From Caulobacter sp. S45 (GTDB lineage Bacteria > Pseudomonadota > Alphaproteobacteria > Caulobacterales > Caulobacteraceae): a stretch of 64,000 nt of DNA. The first letter of the stretch is position 1, and each line of letters opens with the position of its first letter. The stretch spans positions 1,164,337-1,228,336 of the forward strand of contig NZ_LMUL01000014.1 of assembly GCF_009765965.1 (NCBI RefSeq), written 5' to 3'. Shown here piece after piece: positions 27,045 to 37,104 of this stretch. The translations under genes and the position numbers were made by a program. The notes beneath the pieces are model-generated. The model did not search any database, was not told where the DNA came from, and saw only the letters and a program-made list of their open reading frames with translations.

Positions 27045-30000
27045 ATGACCGCCATCGTCCGCATTGCGCTGTCGAGGCCGTATACGTTCATCGTCATGGC
27101 GGCGATGATCCTGATCGTCGGCGTGCTGGCGGCGATGCATACGCCAACGGACATCTTCCCCAACATCAAGGTGCCCGTGGTCGCGGTGGCCTGGACCTAT
27201 ACGGGCATGTCGCCCGACGACATGGCCGGCCGGATCGTCACGCCCTACGAGCGCTCGCTGACCACCACGGTCAACGACATCCAACATATCGAGGCGACCT
27301 CGCTGCAGGGCATCGGGGTGGTGAAGATCTACTTCCAACCCGGCGCCGACGTCCGCCTGGCCAACGCCCAGATCACCGCCATCTCCCAGACCCTGCTGCG
27401 CCAGCTGCCCCAGGGCACCACCCCACCGCTGGTGCTGAACTACAACGCCTCCACCGTGCCGATCGTGCAACTGGCCCTGGCCGGCAAGGGTCTTAGCGAG
27501 CAGCAGCTCTACGACTCCGGCCTGAACTTCATCCGCACGCGCCTGGTGACTGTGCCGGGCGCGGCCATCCCGCTGCCCTTCGGCGGCCGGATTCGCCAGA
27601 TCCAGGTCGACCTCGATCCCCACGCACTGCAATCCAAGGGCCTGTCCGCCCAGGACGTCGGCAGCGCCATCTCGGCCCAGACCCAGATCACCCCCGCCGG
27701 CTTCGTCAAGATCGGCGCGTTCCAGTACAATCTGAAACTCAACAACGCGCCCGGCACCGTCGCCCAGCTCAACGCCCTGCCGATCCGCACCGTCAACGGC
27801 GCGGTGATCCGCATCGGCGACGTCGGGCATGTCCGCGACGGCTCCGCACCCCAGCAGAACGTGGTGCACGTGGACGGCCAGCGTTCGGTGCTGATGACGG
27901 TGCTGAAGTCCGGCGCCACCTCCACCATCGATATCGTCGCCGGCATCAAGGCCATGCTGCCCGAGCTGACCCCCGGCCTGCCCAAGGGCCTGACGATCAC
28001 CCCGCTGAACGACCAGTCGATCTTCGTGAAGGCGGCGGTCGAGGGCGTGATGCGTGAGGGCGTGATCGCCGCCGCCCTAACCTCGCTGATGATCCTGCTG
28101 TTCCTGGGCTCGTGGCGCTCGACCCTGATCGTCGCCACCTCGATCCCGCTGTCGGTGCTTGCGGCGATCGCGGCGCTGTCGGCCTTCGGTCAAACCCTGA
28201 ACGTGATGACGCTCGGCGGGCTGGCCCTGGCCGTGGGCATCCTGGTCGACGAAGCCACCGTGACCATCGAGAACATCAACTGGCACCTGGAGCAGGGCAA
28301 GGAAGTCCAGACCGCCATCCTGGACGGCGCGGACCAGATCGTGGTCCCGGCCTTCCTGTCGCTGCTCTGCATCTGCATCGTGTTCGTGCCGATGTTCTAC
28401 CTGCCGGGCGTGTCCGGCTTCCTGTTCGTGCCGATGGCGCTGTCGGTGATCTTCGCCATGATCGCCTCGTTTCTGCTTTCGCGGACGCTGGTGCCGACCA
28501 TGGCCAAATACCTGCTGAAGCCGCACCAGCCGCACTCGGGCCCGGGTCAGGTCAACACCCGCTCGCGCAACCCGCTGGTGATCTTCCAGCACGGGTTCGA
28601 ACGTAACTTCGAGAAGGTGCGCTCGGTCTACGCCGGCCTGCTGACCCGCGCGCTCGGCGCACGCAAGGTGTTCATCATCGGCTTCATGATCTTCGTGATC
28701 GCCAGCCTGGGCCTAGTGCCGTTCCTGGGCCGCAACTTCTTCCCGACGGTGGATTCCGGCTCGATCGCCATGCACGTCCGCGCGCCGGTGGGCATGCGCA
28801 TCGAAGAAACCTCGGCCCTGTTCATCCGGGTCGAGAACGAGGTGCGCAAGCAGATCCCGGCGTCCGAGCTCAGCGCCATCGTCGACAACATCGGCCTGTC
28901 CACCAGCGGCATCAACACCATCTACAACGCCTCGGGCACCATCGGCCCGAACGACGGCGACATCCTGATCAGCCTGAAGGAAGGCCATCGCCCGACGGCG
29001 GACTACGTCAAGCGGATGCGCCAGTCGCTGCCGCGGATGTTCCCCACCGCCAACTTCGCCTTCCTGCCCGCCGACATCACCAGCCAGATCCTGAACTTCG
29101 GTTCGCCCTCGCCGATCGACGTCCAGGTGGTCGGCAACGACCTGGCCGCCGACCAGGCCTACGCCCAGAAGATCCTCAAGGGCATCCGCGACATCAACGG
29201 CGTGGCCGACGCCCGTATCCAGCAGCCGGCCAGCTATCCGGAACTGGACTTCGAGGTCGACCGGACCCGGATCAACGAACTCGGCCTGACCGAGAACGAC
29301 GTCACCTCCAGCGTGGCGACCTCGATCGGCGGCACAGCCACGACCAACCCCGTGTTCTGGTTGAACCCCAAGAACGGCGTGTCCTACCCCCTGGTGGCGC
29401 AGACGCCGGAATACATGGTCGACAGCCTGCAGAAGCTGCAGAACATCCCCGTCACCGGACGGGTCGGCGGCCTCGATCCGCAGGTGCTCGGCGCCTTGGG
29501 CTCGCTCTCCCGTGGATCGGCCCAGGCGGTCGTCTCCCAGTACGACATCCAGTCGCTGGTGGACGTCTACGCCACGCCGCAGGGCCGCGACCTCGGCGCC
29601 GTCGCCACCGACGTCAAGAAGGTGCTGGCCAAGCTCGACAAGCAGCGCCCAGCGACCGTCAAGGTGGTGCTGCGCGGCCAGTACGAGACGATGAACACCG
29701 CCTTCTCCGGCATGGGCTTCGGCCTGCTGGGCGCGATCGTGATGATCTACCTGCTGGTGGTGATCAACTTCCAGTCCTGGACCGACCCGCTGGTGATCAT
29801 CTCGGCCCTGCCCGCGGCCCTCGCCGGGATCGCCTGGATGCTGTTCGCCACCGGCACCACCTTGTCGGTGCCGGCCCTGACCGGGGCGATCATGTGCATG
29901 GGCGTGGCCACCGCCAACTCCATCCTGGTGATCAGCTTCGCCCGGGAGCGGCTAGCCGCGACCGGGGACGCCGCACTCGCTGCGCTGGAAGCCGGAACCG

Positions 30001-30236
30001 TGCGCTTCCGCCCGGTGCTGATGACCGCGCTGGCGATGATCATCGGCATGGCGCCCATGGCGCTTGGCCTGGGCGACGGCGGCGAGCAGAACGCCCCGCT
30101 CGGACGCGCCGTGATCGGCGGCCTGTCCTTCGCCACCATCGCGACCCTGATCTTCGTGCCCACCGTGTTCGCCGTCGTCCACAGCCGCAAGCGCCGGACG
30201 CGCACCGCTCCGATCCAAGGATTGGCCCATGCTTGA
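27045..30236 (+). CDS. RND efflux pump inner-membrane subunit
   Basis: 1063 residues from ATG 27045. AcrB/MdtB/HAE1-type architecture: TM1 after VRIALSRPYTFIVMAAMIL, a porter domain, a TM2-6 block (LFLGSWRSTLIVATSIPLSV, LALAVGILVDEATVTIENIN with the proton-relay acidic residue in helix 4), then the repeated half ending with RFRPVLMTALAMIIGMAPMA. A proton-driven exporter of hydrophobic compounds. It is first in an overlapping three-gene operon (pump, adaptor, channel). The 276 nt upstream of it hold no other gene that I can support. Confidence 0.93.
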   Translation: MTAIVRIALSRPYTFIVMAAMILIVGVLAAMHTPTDIFPNIKVPVVAVAWTYTGMSPDDMAGRIVTPYERSLTTTVNDIQHIEATSLQGIGVVKIYFQPGADVRLANAQITAISQTLLRQLPQGTTPPLVLNYNASTVPIVQLALAGKGLSEQQLYDSGLNFIRTRLVTVPGAAIPLPFGGRIRQIQVDLDPHALQSKGLSAQDVGSAISAQTQITPAGFVKIGAFQYNLKLNNAPGTVAQLNALPIRTVNGAVIRIGDVGHVRDGSAPQQNVVHVDGQRSVLMTVLKSGATSTIDIVAGIKAMLPELTPGLPKGLTITPLNDQSIFVKAAVEGVMREGVIAAALTSLMILLFLGSWRSTLIVATSIPLSVLAAIAALSAFGQTLNVMTLGGLALAVGILVDEATVTIENINWHLEQGKEVQTAILDGADQIVVPAFLSLLCICIVFVPMFYLPGVSGFLFVPMALSVIFAMIASFLLSRTLVPTMAKYLLKPHQPHSGPGQVNTRSRNPLVIFQHGFERNFEKVRSVYAGLLTRALGARKVFIIGFMIFVIASLGLVPFLGRNFFPTVDSGSIAMHVRAPVGMRIEETSALFIRVENEVRKQIPASELSAIVDNIGLSTSGINTIYNASGTIGPNDGDILISLKEGHRPTADYVKRMRQSLPRMFPTANFAFLPADITSQILNFGSPSPIDVQVVGNDLAADQAYAQKILKGIRDINGVADARIQQPASYPELDFEVDRTRINELGLTENDVTSSVATSIGGTATTNPVFWLNPKNGVSYPLVAQTPEYMVDSLQKLQNIPVTGRVGGLDPQVLGALGSLSRGSAQAVVSQYDIQSLVDVYATPQGRDLGAVATDVKKVLAKLDKQRPATVKVVLRGQYETMNTAFSGMGFGLLGAIVMIYLLVVINFQSWTDPLVIISALPAALAGIAWMLFATGTTLSVPALTGAIMCMGVATANSILVISFARERLAATGDAALAALEAGTVRFRPVLMTALAMIIGMAPMALGLGDGGEQNAPLGRAVIGGLSFATIATLIFVPTVFAVVHSRKRRTRTAPIQGLAHA

Positions 30237-31482
30237 CGCACCCATGTCCCCCAATACCCACATCTCCTCCGACGACACCCATGGCGGCTTCCCGCCCGGC
30301 CACGCCGCCGTGCAACAGACGCCCATAAGCTCAGGGCGGCTGAAGCTCGTCGGGTTGGGCGTCGGCGGCCTGTTGCTGGTCGTGATCGTCCTGGGCGCCA
30401 GCAGCCGGTTGGCGGCGCACAAGGATCTCACCGCCATCAACACCGAGTCGGCCATCCCCACGGTCGTGGTGGTCCACCCGAAATCCAGCATCTCCAGCTC
30501 GCTGTCGCTGCCGGGCCGGCTACAGGCCTGGGCGGACGCGCCGGTCTATGCGCGCACCAACGGCTACCTGCACCGCTGGTACGCCGACATCGGCGATCAC
30601 GTGAAAGCCGGCCAGGTCCTGGCCGATATCGAGACGCCCGACGTCGATCAGCAGCTGGTCGCCGCGACCGCCGCCCTGGCCACCGCCGACGCCCAGCGCT
30701 CGCTGGCCTCCACCACGTCCGAGCGCTGGGACCGCCTGGTCAAGGTCCACGCCGTTTCGCAGCAGGAAGCCGACCAGAACCGTGGCGCGCTGGCCGCCCG
30801 CCAGGCGGAGGAGAACGAGGCCCGCGCCAACGTCAGCCGGCTCCAGACCCTGACCGACTTCAAGCACATCGTCGCGCCGTTCGACGGAGTGGTCACCAGC
30901 CGCTCCACCGACATCGGCGCCCTGATCGTGGCCGGAGACGCGCGGGCGACCCCGTTGTTCTCGGTCGCCGACAACAGCCGGCTGCGCCTCTATGTCAGCG
31001 TGCCCCAGAACTACGCCGCCGCGATCAAGCCGGGCGTCACCGCCCAGTTCACCGTCCCCGATCGTCCGGGCCAGACCTTCACCGCCGATGTCGTCCGCCT
31101 CGCCGGTGCAGTGAACGCCCAGTCGGGCGCGATGCTGATCCAGTTGCTGTTCGACAACAAGGACGGCCTGCTGAAGCCGGGTGCCTACGCCCAGGTGAAC
31201 TTCAACATCCCCCAGGCCAAGACCGCCACCGCCGGCACAACCGTGCGCATCCCCGCCAGCGCCCTGCTGTTCCGTAAGGAAGGCACCGCGGTCGCCGTGG
31301 TCGACCACAACGGACAGGTCGCCATCCGCCCGGTGCAGATCGCCCAGGACCTCGGCGCCGAGCTGGCCATCGGCGCGGGCCTGAGCGACCAGGACACGGT
31401 CATCGACAGCCCCTCGGACGCGATCGCGACCGGCGATCACGTCAAGCCGGCGCACGCAGCAGGCAAGGCCCCCAATGCGTAA
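30229..31482 (+). CDS. RND efflux periplasmic adaptor (membrane fusion protein)
   Basis: 417 residues. ATG 30229 overlaps the pump gene by 8 nt; a second ATG at 30244 is possible. A membrane anchor (LVGLGVGGLLLVVIVLGAS) is followed by a lipoyl-like half (RTNGYLHRWYADIGDHVKAGQVLADI), an alpha-helical hairpin (QLVAATAALATADAQRSLAS), the second lipoyl half (FDGVVTSRSTDIGALI) and a beta-barrel domain. It links the pump to the outer-membrane channel. Confidence 0.92.
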   Translation: MLDAPMSPNTHISSDDTHGGFPPGHAAVQQTPISSGRLKLVGLGVGGLLLVVIVLGASSRLAAHKDLTAINTESAIPTVVVVHPKSSISSSLSLPGRLQAWADAPVYARTNGYLHRWYADIGDHVKAGQVLADIETPDVDQQLVAATAALATADAQRSLASTTSERWDRLVKVHAVSQQEADQNRGALAARQAEENEARANVSRLQTLTDFKHIVAPFDGVVTSRSTDIGALIVAGDARATPLFSVADNSRLRLYVSVPQNYAAAIKPGVTAQFTVPDRPGQTFTADVVRLAGAVNAQSGAMLIQLLFDNKDGLLKPGAYAQVNFNIPQAKTATAGTTVRIPASALLFRKEGTAVAVVDHNGQVAIRPVQIAQDLGAELAIGAGLSDQDTVIDSPSDAIATGDHVKPAHAAGKAPNA

Positions 31483-32917
31483 GGCCTTCCCCCTCCCGCT
31501 CCTGGCTTCCGGGCTGCTGGCGAGCCTGCTGTCTGGCTGCAACCTGGCGCCCCCCTACGTCCCGCCGACCACGGCGGCGCCGACCGAGGCCTATAGCGAC
31601 GTCGGCCCGTGGACTCCGGCCGCCCCGGCGGATGCGACCCCGCGCGGCCGCTGGTGGAACGTGATCGAGGACAGCCAGCTCGACACGCTGGAAGACCGCA
31701 TCGACCACGACAACTTCACCCTCGCCGCGGCTTTGGCGCGCTACGACCAGGCTGTCGCCTTGTCCAAGCGTGCGAGCGCCAGCCTGTTGCCGGAGATCGA
31801 CCTCGGCGGAACCGCAGAGCACGCCCACTACCCGAGTCTTCCGGAACACGACTTCACCCTCGGCGCCTCGGCCGGCTACGAGCTCGACCTGTGGGGCCGG
31901 GTCCGCAATATGGTCTCGGCCAGCCAGTCGGAAGCGCAGGCCAGCGCCGCCGATCTCGCCTCGATCCGCCTCAGCCTGCAGGGGCAGCTCGCCGACGCCT
32001 ATCTCAACCTTCGCGGCTTCGACGCCCAGATCGACGTCCTGCGCCAGACCATCGACGACTACACCCAGGCGCTGACGCTGACATCGCAACGCTACGAAGG
32101 CGGCGCATCCAGCGAACTGGATGTCGGCCGCGCCAAGACCCAGCTCGGCGACGTGCAGGCGCAGTTCGAACAGACCGTGGCCAACCGAGCGCTGCTCGAG
32201 CACGCCATCGCGGTGCTGGTCGGCGAGTCCGCCTCGCGCTTCTCCATTGCGGAGCAGAAGGACCAACTCGCCCCGCCTCACGTTCCGGTGGAGGCGCCGT
32301 CCAGCCTGCTGCAACGCCGTCCCGACATCGCGTCGGCGGAGCGCCGGGTCGCCGAGGCCAACGCCAATATCGGCGTATTCCGCGCCGCCCTCTACCCAAC
32401 CGTCACCCTGGCCGGCGCTGGCGGCTACGAGAGCATCGGCTCCGCCCTGCACGCCGCCGCTGGCTATTGGGCGGTCGGCCCCGCCTCCGTGTCGCTCCCG
32501 CTGTTCGACGGCGGCCGGCGGCACGCCGACGTGGTCCGCGCCCGGGCAGTGTTCGCCGAGACCTCGGCCAACTATCGCCAGACCGTGCTGGACGCCTTCC
32601 AGCAGGTCGAAGACCAGCTGACCCTGGCCAACCGCCTGGCCAGCGCCGAGGCCCGCCAACAGGAGGCGGTCGACGCCGCCGTCCAGACCGATGGCTTGGC
32701 CACGCGGCGCTATGTCGAAGGCGCCTCCGACTATCTCGAAGTGGTCACCGCCCAGACGGCCGAACTCCAGGCCCGGCAGGCCGACATCCAGATCCGCACC
32801 CAGCGCCTGGTGGCCAGCATCGACCTGGTCCGCGCGCTCGGCGGCGGCTGGACGACGGCGGAGCTTCAGCCGCATCCCAAGGTGGCGAAGAGCGGGATGG
32901 CGAAACCGGCGAGCTAG
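31475..32917 (+). CDS. NodT-type outer-membrane efflux lipoprotein
   Basis: 480 residues. A lipoprotein signal (LLASGLLASLLSGC, lipobox LSGC) is followed by NLAPPYVPPTTAAPTEAYS and RGRWWNVIEDSQLDTLEDR, the standard NodT/OprM beginning. Two OEP repeats follow, including LAASYELDL-like and LLQRRPDIASAERRVAEANANIG. It forms the trimeric outer-membrane channel of the preceding RND pump. It overlaps the adaptor gene by 8 nt. Confidence 0.93.
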   Translation: MRKAFPLPLLASGLLASLLSGCNLAPPYVPPTTAAPTEAYSDVGPWTPAAPADATPRGRWWNVIEDSQLDTLEDRIDHDNFTLAAALARYDQAVALSKRASASLLPEIDLGGTAEHAHYPSLPEHDFTLGASAGYELDLWGRVRNMVSASQSEAQASAADLASIRLSLQGQLADAYLNLRGFDAQIDVLRQTIDDYTQALTLTSQRYEGGASSELDVGRAKTQLGDVQAQFEQTVANRALLEHAIAVLVGESASRFSIAEQKDQLAPPHVPVEAPSSLLQRRPDIASAERRVAEANANIGVFRAALYPTVTLAGAGGYESIGSALHAAAGYWAVGPASVSLPLFDGGRRHADVVRARAVFAETSANYRQTVLDAFQQVEDQLTLANRLASAEARQQEAVDAAVQTDGLATRRYVEGASDYLEVVTAQTAELQARQADIQIRTQRLVASIDLVRALGGGWTTAELQPHPKVAKSGMAKPAS

Positions 32918-32942
32918 TGGCGACGCGACGCCTCATCGACCT

Positions 32943-32971
32943 TCTCCTCCCCCGCTTCGCAGGGGAGGAGA
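32943..32971. terminator. Hairpin between convergent genes
   Basis: A perfect 10-bp stem (TCTCCTCCCC with GGGGAGGAGA) and a 9-nt loop containing GCTTCGCA sit between the ends of the channel gene and the M1 peptidase gene. There is no long T run on either side, so its strength as a terminator is uncertain. Confidence 0.55.
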
Positions 32972-32981
32972 TATTGGGTCG

Positions 32982-34973
32982 TCAGCCTCCAACCTTCCCC
33001 ACCGCCGCCGGCTTGAACACGTTGTTGCTGCGGTCCTTGTCCGGCAGCACATGGTCGGGATCGATGGTCACCGACGTTATGGCCGTGGTGCTGTCCAGGC
33101 TCACGATCGCATCGCCACGCTGGATCCAGGTCTCGGCCGGCACAGCGATGCGCTGAGTGCGGCCGTCCTGGAACTTGACCTCCAGGGTGGCGGGCATGAT
33201 CAGCCGGTCCAGGTTGGCCAGGGTGACGTGCGCGCCCTTGGCCGGATCGCCGCCCTCGTAGCGGACCCCGGTCACCGCCAGGTCCAGCGTCCAGTTGTTG
33301 AAGTACCAGCCGCGCCACCACCACGACAGGTCTTCGCCGGTCTCGCTGCTCATGGCGCGGAAGAAGTCCGATGGCTTGGGATGGCGGAAGGCCCAGTCGC
33401 GGATGAACTTGCGGAAGGCCGGGTCGAACCGTTCCGGCCCCAGGATCTGGTCGCGCAGCAGCCGCAGGCCGAGGGCGGATTTGAAGTAGGTCACCGGATG
33501 GCGGTACTTCTCCTGGATGGAGTCCGCCCGGGTCAGGATCGGCGGCGCGTCGGGATCGGCCAGGATGGGCAGGATCTCGTCCACCGGATTGCCGCCGCCC
33601 GGCGCGTATTCGCTGTCGCGCTTGGGGCCGTAGACCCCGTTCGCGAAATCGTCGGACTCGAAGGTGTCGATGAAGGTGTTGAAGCCCTCGTCCATCCAGG
33701 CGTCCCGGCGCTCGTCGAAGCCGACGGTCATCGGGAACCAGGTGTGGCCGATCTCGTGGGCGGTGATCCAGAACAGGGTCTTGCCCTTGTCGTCGATCCC
33801 GTCGAACGCCATGCCCGGATATTCCATGCCCGTGGCGCCGCCGGCGATGTTGATCGCAGCGGGATACGGATAGGGATACCAGCGCTTGGAGAAGTGCTCG
33901 ACGCTATCCTTCAGGTACTCGGTCGACCGGCCCCAATTGCCCGGCCCGACGCTTTCCACCGGGTAGAAGGATTCCGCCAGCGCGGTCTTGCCGTCCGGCA
34001 GGTTGATACGCGCGGCGTCCCAGACGAAGGCCCTGGAGGCGCTGAAGGCCACGTCGCGGGTATTGCTCATGTGGTAGCGCCAGGTCTTGGTCCCGAAGGC
34101 GGCAGGTCCACTCCCCACCTCCTCCGGTGTGCGGATCATCACCGTGCTATCGCTGGCGTGCGCCTGGGCCAGGCGCTGGCGCTGCAGGGGGGTGAGCACC
34201 TCGTCGGCGTTGGTCAGCAGCCCGGTGCCGGCGACCAGCATGTCGGCGGGAACGGTCACGGCGTAGTCGAAGTCGCCGTACTCCAGATAGAACTCCTGGG
34301 CGAGGTAGGGCAGCGGGTCCCAGCCGCGCACGTCGTCATAGACCGCCATGCGCGGATACCACTGGGCGATGTCGTAGATTTCGCCCTTGGGCGTGGCCAT
34401 CCAGGCCGTACGGCCGCCAAACAGGCCGGGCACCGTGTAGTGGTAGCTGACGTGCAGCTTGATCTTGCCACCCGCGCCCTTCAGCGCCTCGGGCAACGTC
34501 ACCTGCATGCGGGTGTCGGACACCAGCCAGTCGGCCTTCACCCGCTGGCCGTCGCGCTCGACCTCGACCGAGTCGATGGCGTAGCCGTCGGTGAACTCGG
34601 CGTGGCGGCGATGATCGTTGGATAGGGTCCCGCGCGCATCGCGGCGATAGGTGTTCTGGTCCAGTTGCACCCACAGGGTCGCCAGCACGTCGGGGCTGTT
34701 GTTGGTGTAGGTGATGGTCTCGCTGGCGTGGATCTGCTTGGTCGAGGTGTCCAGGGTGGCGTGGATGTCGTAGTCGGCGCGGTTCTGCCAGTAGCTGGGT
34801 CCCGGCGCGCCGTTGGACGAACGGTAAGCGTTCACCGGCCCGGGCAGGTCGATGGGCGCGAAGGCGCGTACCGGATCGTAGACGGAAGCGGTCGCGGCGA
34901 AGGCCCCAGGACCGATGATCGCGCCGCAGGACAGGACCGTCGTGACTAGAAAAGCCCGAAGCGTACGCGACAT
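32982..34973 (-). CDS. M1-family zinc aminopeptidase, secreted
   Basis: 663 residues with a signal peptide (LRAFLVTTVLSCGAIIGPGAFA). The zinc site is HEIGH near residue 400, followed after 18 residues by the third ligand Glu in DEGFN, the exact M1 spacing. An exopeptidase motif GGATGMEYPGM lies upstream (GxMEN-like, here GMEYP). The N-terminal beta-domain begins YDIHATLDTSTKQIHASETI. It is likely a periplasmic or outer-membrane-associated aminopeptidase for peptide scavenging. Monocistronic. Confidence 0.92.
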   Translation of the reverse strand: MSRTLRAFLVTTVLSCGAIIGPGAFAATASVYDPVRAFAPIDLPGPVNAYRSSNGAPGPSYWQNRADYDIHATLDTSTKQIHASETITYTNNSPDVLATLWVQLDQNTYRRDARGTLSNDHRRHAEFTDGYAIDSVEVERDGQRVKADWLVSDTRMQVTLPEALKGAGGKIKLHVSYHYTVPGLFGGRTAWMATPKGEIYDIAQWYPRMAVYDDVRGWDPLPYLAQEFYLEYGDFDYAVTVPADMLVAGTGLLTNADEVLTPLQRQRLAQAHASDSTVMIRTPEEVGSGPAAFGTKTWRYHMSNTRDVAFSASRAFVWDAARINLPDGKTALAESFYPVESVGPGNWGRSTEYLKDSVEHFSKRWYPYPYPAAINIAGGATGMEYPGMAFDGIDDKGKTLFWITAHEIGHTWFPMTVGFDERRDAWMDEGFNTFIDTFESDDFANGVYGPKRDSEYAPGGGNPVDEILPILADPDAPPILTRADSIQEKYRHPVTYFKSALGLRLLRDQILGPERFDPAFRKFIRDWAFRHPKPSDFFRAMSSETGEDLSWWWRGWYFNNWTLDLAVTGVRYEGGDPAKGAHVTLANLDRLIMPATLEVKFQDGRTQRIAVPAETWIQRGDAIVSLDSTTAITSVTIDPDHVLPDKDRSNNVFKPAAVGKVGG

Positions 34974-35164
34974 GCCGAACCCCTGTTCCCTACTGCGGAA
35001 GTCCAGGCGCTAACAGAGGCGCGGCCAAAGGCCAAGCTCGGTGGCGTCGACCTGACGCCGAGGCGATGCGATGATATAACATTACACATATTCGGCTTCG
35101 TCCGTGACGCGTTCGATCGAGCATCGACGCGTGTCGGCCGGCCTCACGCCTCGTTCAAGGCGCC

Positions 35165-35202
35165 AATAAAAAGCCCGGCCCGCCCGACCCCGAGGGCGGA
35201 CC
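35165..35202 (-). terminator. Rho-independent terminator of SDR/lactonase operon
   Basis: Read on the minus strand, GGTCCGCCC pairs with GGGCGGGCC (one G-U) across an 8-nt loop, followed shortly by a T-rich run (CTTTTTATT). It lies 16 nt beyond the SDR stop codon. Confidence 0.8.
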
Positions 35203-35217
35203 GGGGTTCGACAGTGG

Positions 35218-36069
35218 TCAGGCGTGTACGCCGACCTCGTCGGCTATGCCCACCGCCGCGTCGAAACCGTCCATGACCCGCTGGTGCCATTCGGCGACCC
35301 GAGTGCGGAACCCAGGGTGGGTCAGGATGAAAAACTCGCCGTGCTCGATGGCGTGGACCACGAACAGGCCGACCTGATCCCCGCTCAGCCCCTGCTTCAG
35401 AGCGGCGGCGATCACCTGGCCCTCGGGCATGACCGTGGCGCCGCCGAAGCGGTCGGGACGCACGCGGTGGGAGCGGTAGATTTCGGTGTCCACCGCCTGG
35501 GGGCAGAGCACCGAGACCCCGACCTTGCTGCCGTCCACCGCCTCCGCCAGCCCCTGGGACAGGGCCACCACCGCCATCTTGCTGGCCGAGTAGAGGCCGT
35601 GATGCATCCCCGGCCGACTCTGCAGCCCGGCGGTGGAGGCGGTGTTGACCATGTGCGCCTCTTCGCCATGGGCGCGCAGCTTGGGGGTGAAGGCCTTGAT
35701 GCCGTTCATCACCCCGAACACGTTGACCCCGAACACCCAGTCGATGTCGTTGTCCGGCGTCTGGTCCAGCGGGCGGCCCGGATAGCCGACGCCGGCGTTG
35801 TTACAGACGATGTGCAGCTTGCCGAAGTCGCGCTCCATCGCGTCGGCGGCGGCGTAGACGGCTGCGCGGTCCGACACGTCCAGCACATAGGTCCGCGCCG
35901 TCACCCCCTTGGCCTCGACCTCGGCCTTCACCGCGTCGAGTTGGCCCGCGTCGATGTCGGCCAGGGCGATGTTCACCCCGCGCTCGGCCAAGCGATGGGC
36001 GATGCCCCGCCCGATGCCGCTGCCGGCGCCGGTGACCACGGCGGTCTTGCCCTTCAGGTCCTTGATCAT
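35218..36069 (-). CDS. SDR-family oxidoreductase
   Basis: 283 residues from ATG 36069; the frame is open further upstream but the extra sequence is out of character. The NAD(P)-binding motif is TGAGSGIG, the structural motif is NNAG, the catalytic Ser lies in NTASTAG and Tyr-x-x-x-Lys in YSASK. Classical SDR length is about 250, and here the C-terminal tail is longer (FRTRVAEWHQRVMDGFDAAV). It probably interconverts an alcohol and a ketone. It is the second gene of a minus-strand operon with the SMP-30 lactonase (19-nt gap), divergent from the hydrolase/monooxygenase operon. Confidence 0.9.
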   Translation of the reverse strand: MIKDLKGKTAVVTGAGSGIGRGIAHRLAERGVNIALADIDAGQLDAVKAEVEAKGVTARTYVLDVSDRAAVYAAADAMERDFGKLHIVCNNAGVGYPGRPLDQTPDNDIDWVFGVNVFGVMNGIKAFTPKLRAHGEEAHMVNTASTAGLQSRPGMHHGLYSASKMAVVALSQGLAEAVDGSKVGVSVLCPQAVDTEIYRSHRVRPDRFGGATVMPEGQVIAAALKQGLSGDQVGLFVVHAIEHGEFFILTHPGFRTRVAEWHQRVMDGFDAAVGIADEVGVHA

Positions 36070-36088
36070 GAGTCGGGTCCTTAGTTTC

Positions 36089-37012
36089 CTATTCGCCGGG
36101 AAGGGTCTGGTGTTCGAGCCGCAGGCCAGGTTCGCGCCACTGGGTCTCCACCAGCCGTCCCTCGTGGGACAGGGTGATCCAGGCCGTGCACATGTCGGCC
36201 CCGCCAAAGCAGATGTTGGTGGGCAGCATGTCGGGCACCGCCTCGCGCCGCACGAGGCCGGTGGCAGGGTCGAACTCCGAAACGGCGGCGCGGTACAGGG
36301 TGGCCACGCACACCCGTCCCGAGGCCGAGACAGCCAGGCTGTCGAACAGGCCCCGCCCGCCATCGGACCCCACGACGTCGCCGCCGTGCAAAGCTGGCCA
36401 GGTCCGCTTGCGCAGTTCGCCCGGGCCGGTCACGTCCCAGGCCATCAGCCGACCGGTGATGGTCTCCGACATGTAGAGCGTCTTGTGATCGGGCGAGAGG
36501 CCGACGCCATTGGGCGTCATCAGCCCGCCCACCACCTCGCGGATCTCCGAACCATCGGCCTTGGCCCAGTAGATGTAGCCGAAGTCCAGGTCGCGCTCGC
36601 GGCGCTTGCCGTTGTCGGTGAACCAGAAGCCGCCGTGACGGTCGAACACCAGGTCGTTGGGGCCACCCAACAGGTGCGCGCCGCAGCGGTCATACAGCCG
36701 CTCCAGCTTGCCGGTCGACAGGTCGACCACGTCGATCGAACCGCCCTTGAAGCTCGCCCCGGTCAGCTTGGGCCGCAGGAAGGCGCCGTCGCGCACCCAA
36801 CCCATACCGCCATTGTTGCAGAGATAGATGCGCCCGTCCGGCCCGACCGCCGCCCCGTTCGGACCGCCGGGGACCTTGGCCGCCACCTCGACACGGCCGT
36901 CGGGCCTCACCCGGCTCAGCGTCTCGCGCGCCATCTCCACCAGCAGCACCGACCCGTCGGGCATGGCCACGGGTCCCTCGGGAAACTGCAGGCCAGACGC
37001 CAGTACACGCAT
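36089..37012 (-). CDS. SMP-30/gluconolactonase-family lactone hydrolase
   Basis: 307 residues. SMP-30/LRE beta-propeller: LQFPEGPVAMPDGSVLLVEM carries the metal-binding Glu, with PNGAAVGPDGRIYLCNNGG and MTPNGVGLSPDHKTLYMSET (Asn ligand) and a further conserved Asp in DSLAVSASG. Enzymes of this type open sugar and other lactones with a divalent metal. Next to a flavin monooxygenase of the type II Baeyer-Villiger class, it is a good candidate for opening the lactone product. It has no signal peptide, so it is cytosolic. Confidence 0.88.
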   Translation of the reverse strand: MRVLASGLQFPEGPVAMPDGSVLLVEMARETLSRVRPDGRVEVAAKVPGGPNGAAVGPDGRIYLCNNGGMGWVRDGAFLRPKLTGASFKGGSIDVVDLSTGKLERLYDRCGAHLLGGPNDLVFDRHGGFWFTDNGKRRERDLDFGYIYWAKADGSEIREVVGGLMTPNGVGLSPDHKTLYMSETITGRLMAWDVTGPGELRKRTWPALHGGDVVGSDGGRGLFDSLAVSASGRVCVATLYRAAVSEFDPATGLVRREAVPDMLPTNICFGGADMCTAWITLSHEGRLVETQWREPGLRLEHQTLPGE

Positions 37013-37104
37013 CCTGGATGGTTCCTTCCCACGCCGTCCGTCGCATGGCGCGCGAACCGGTCATCTCGTTGTCGCCAACCTTAGGCCGACGGCGGAAAGC
37101 GGTG

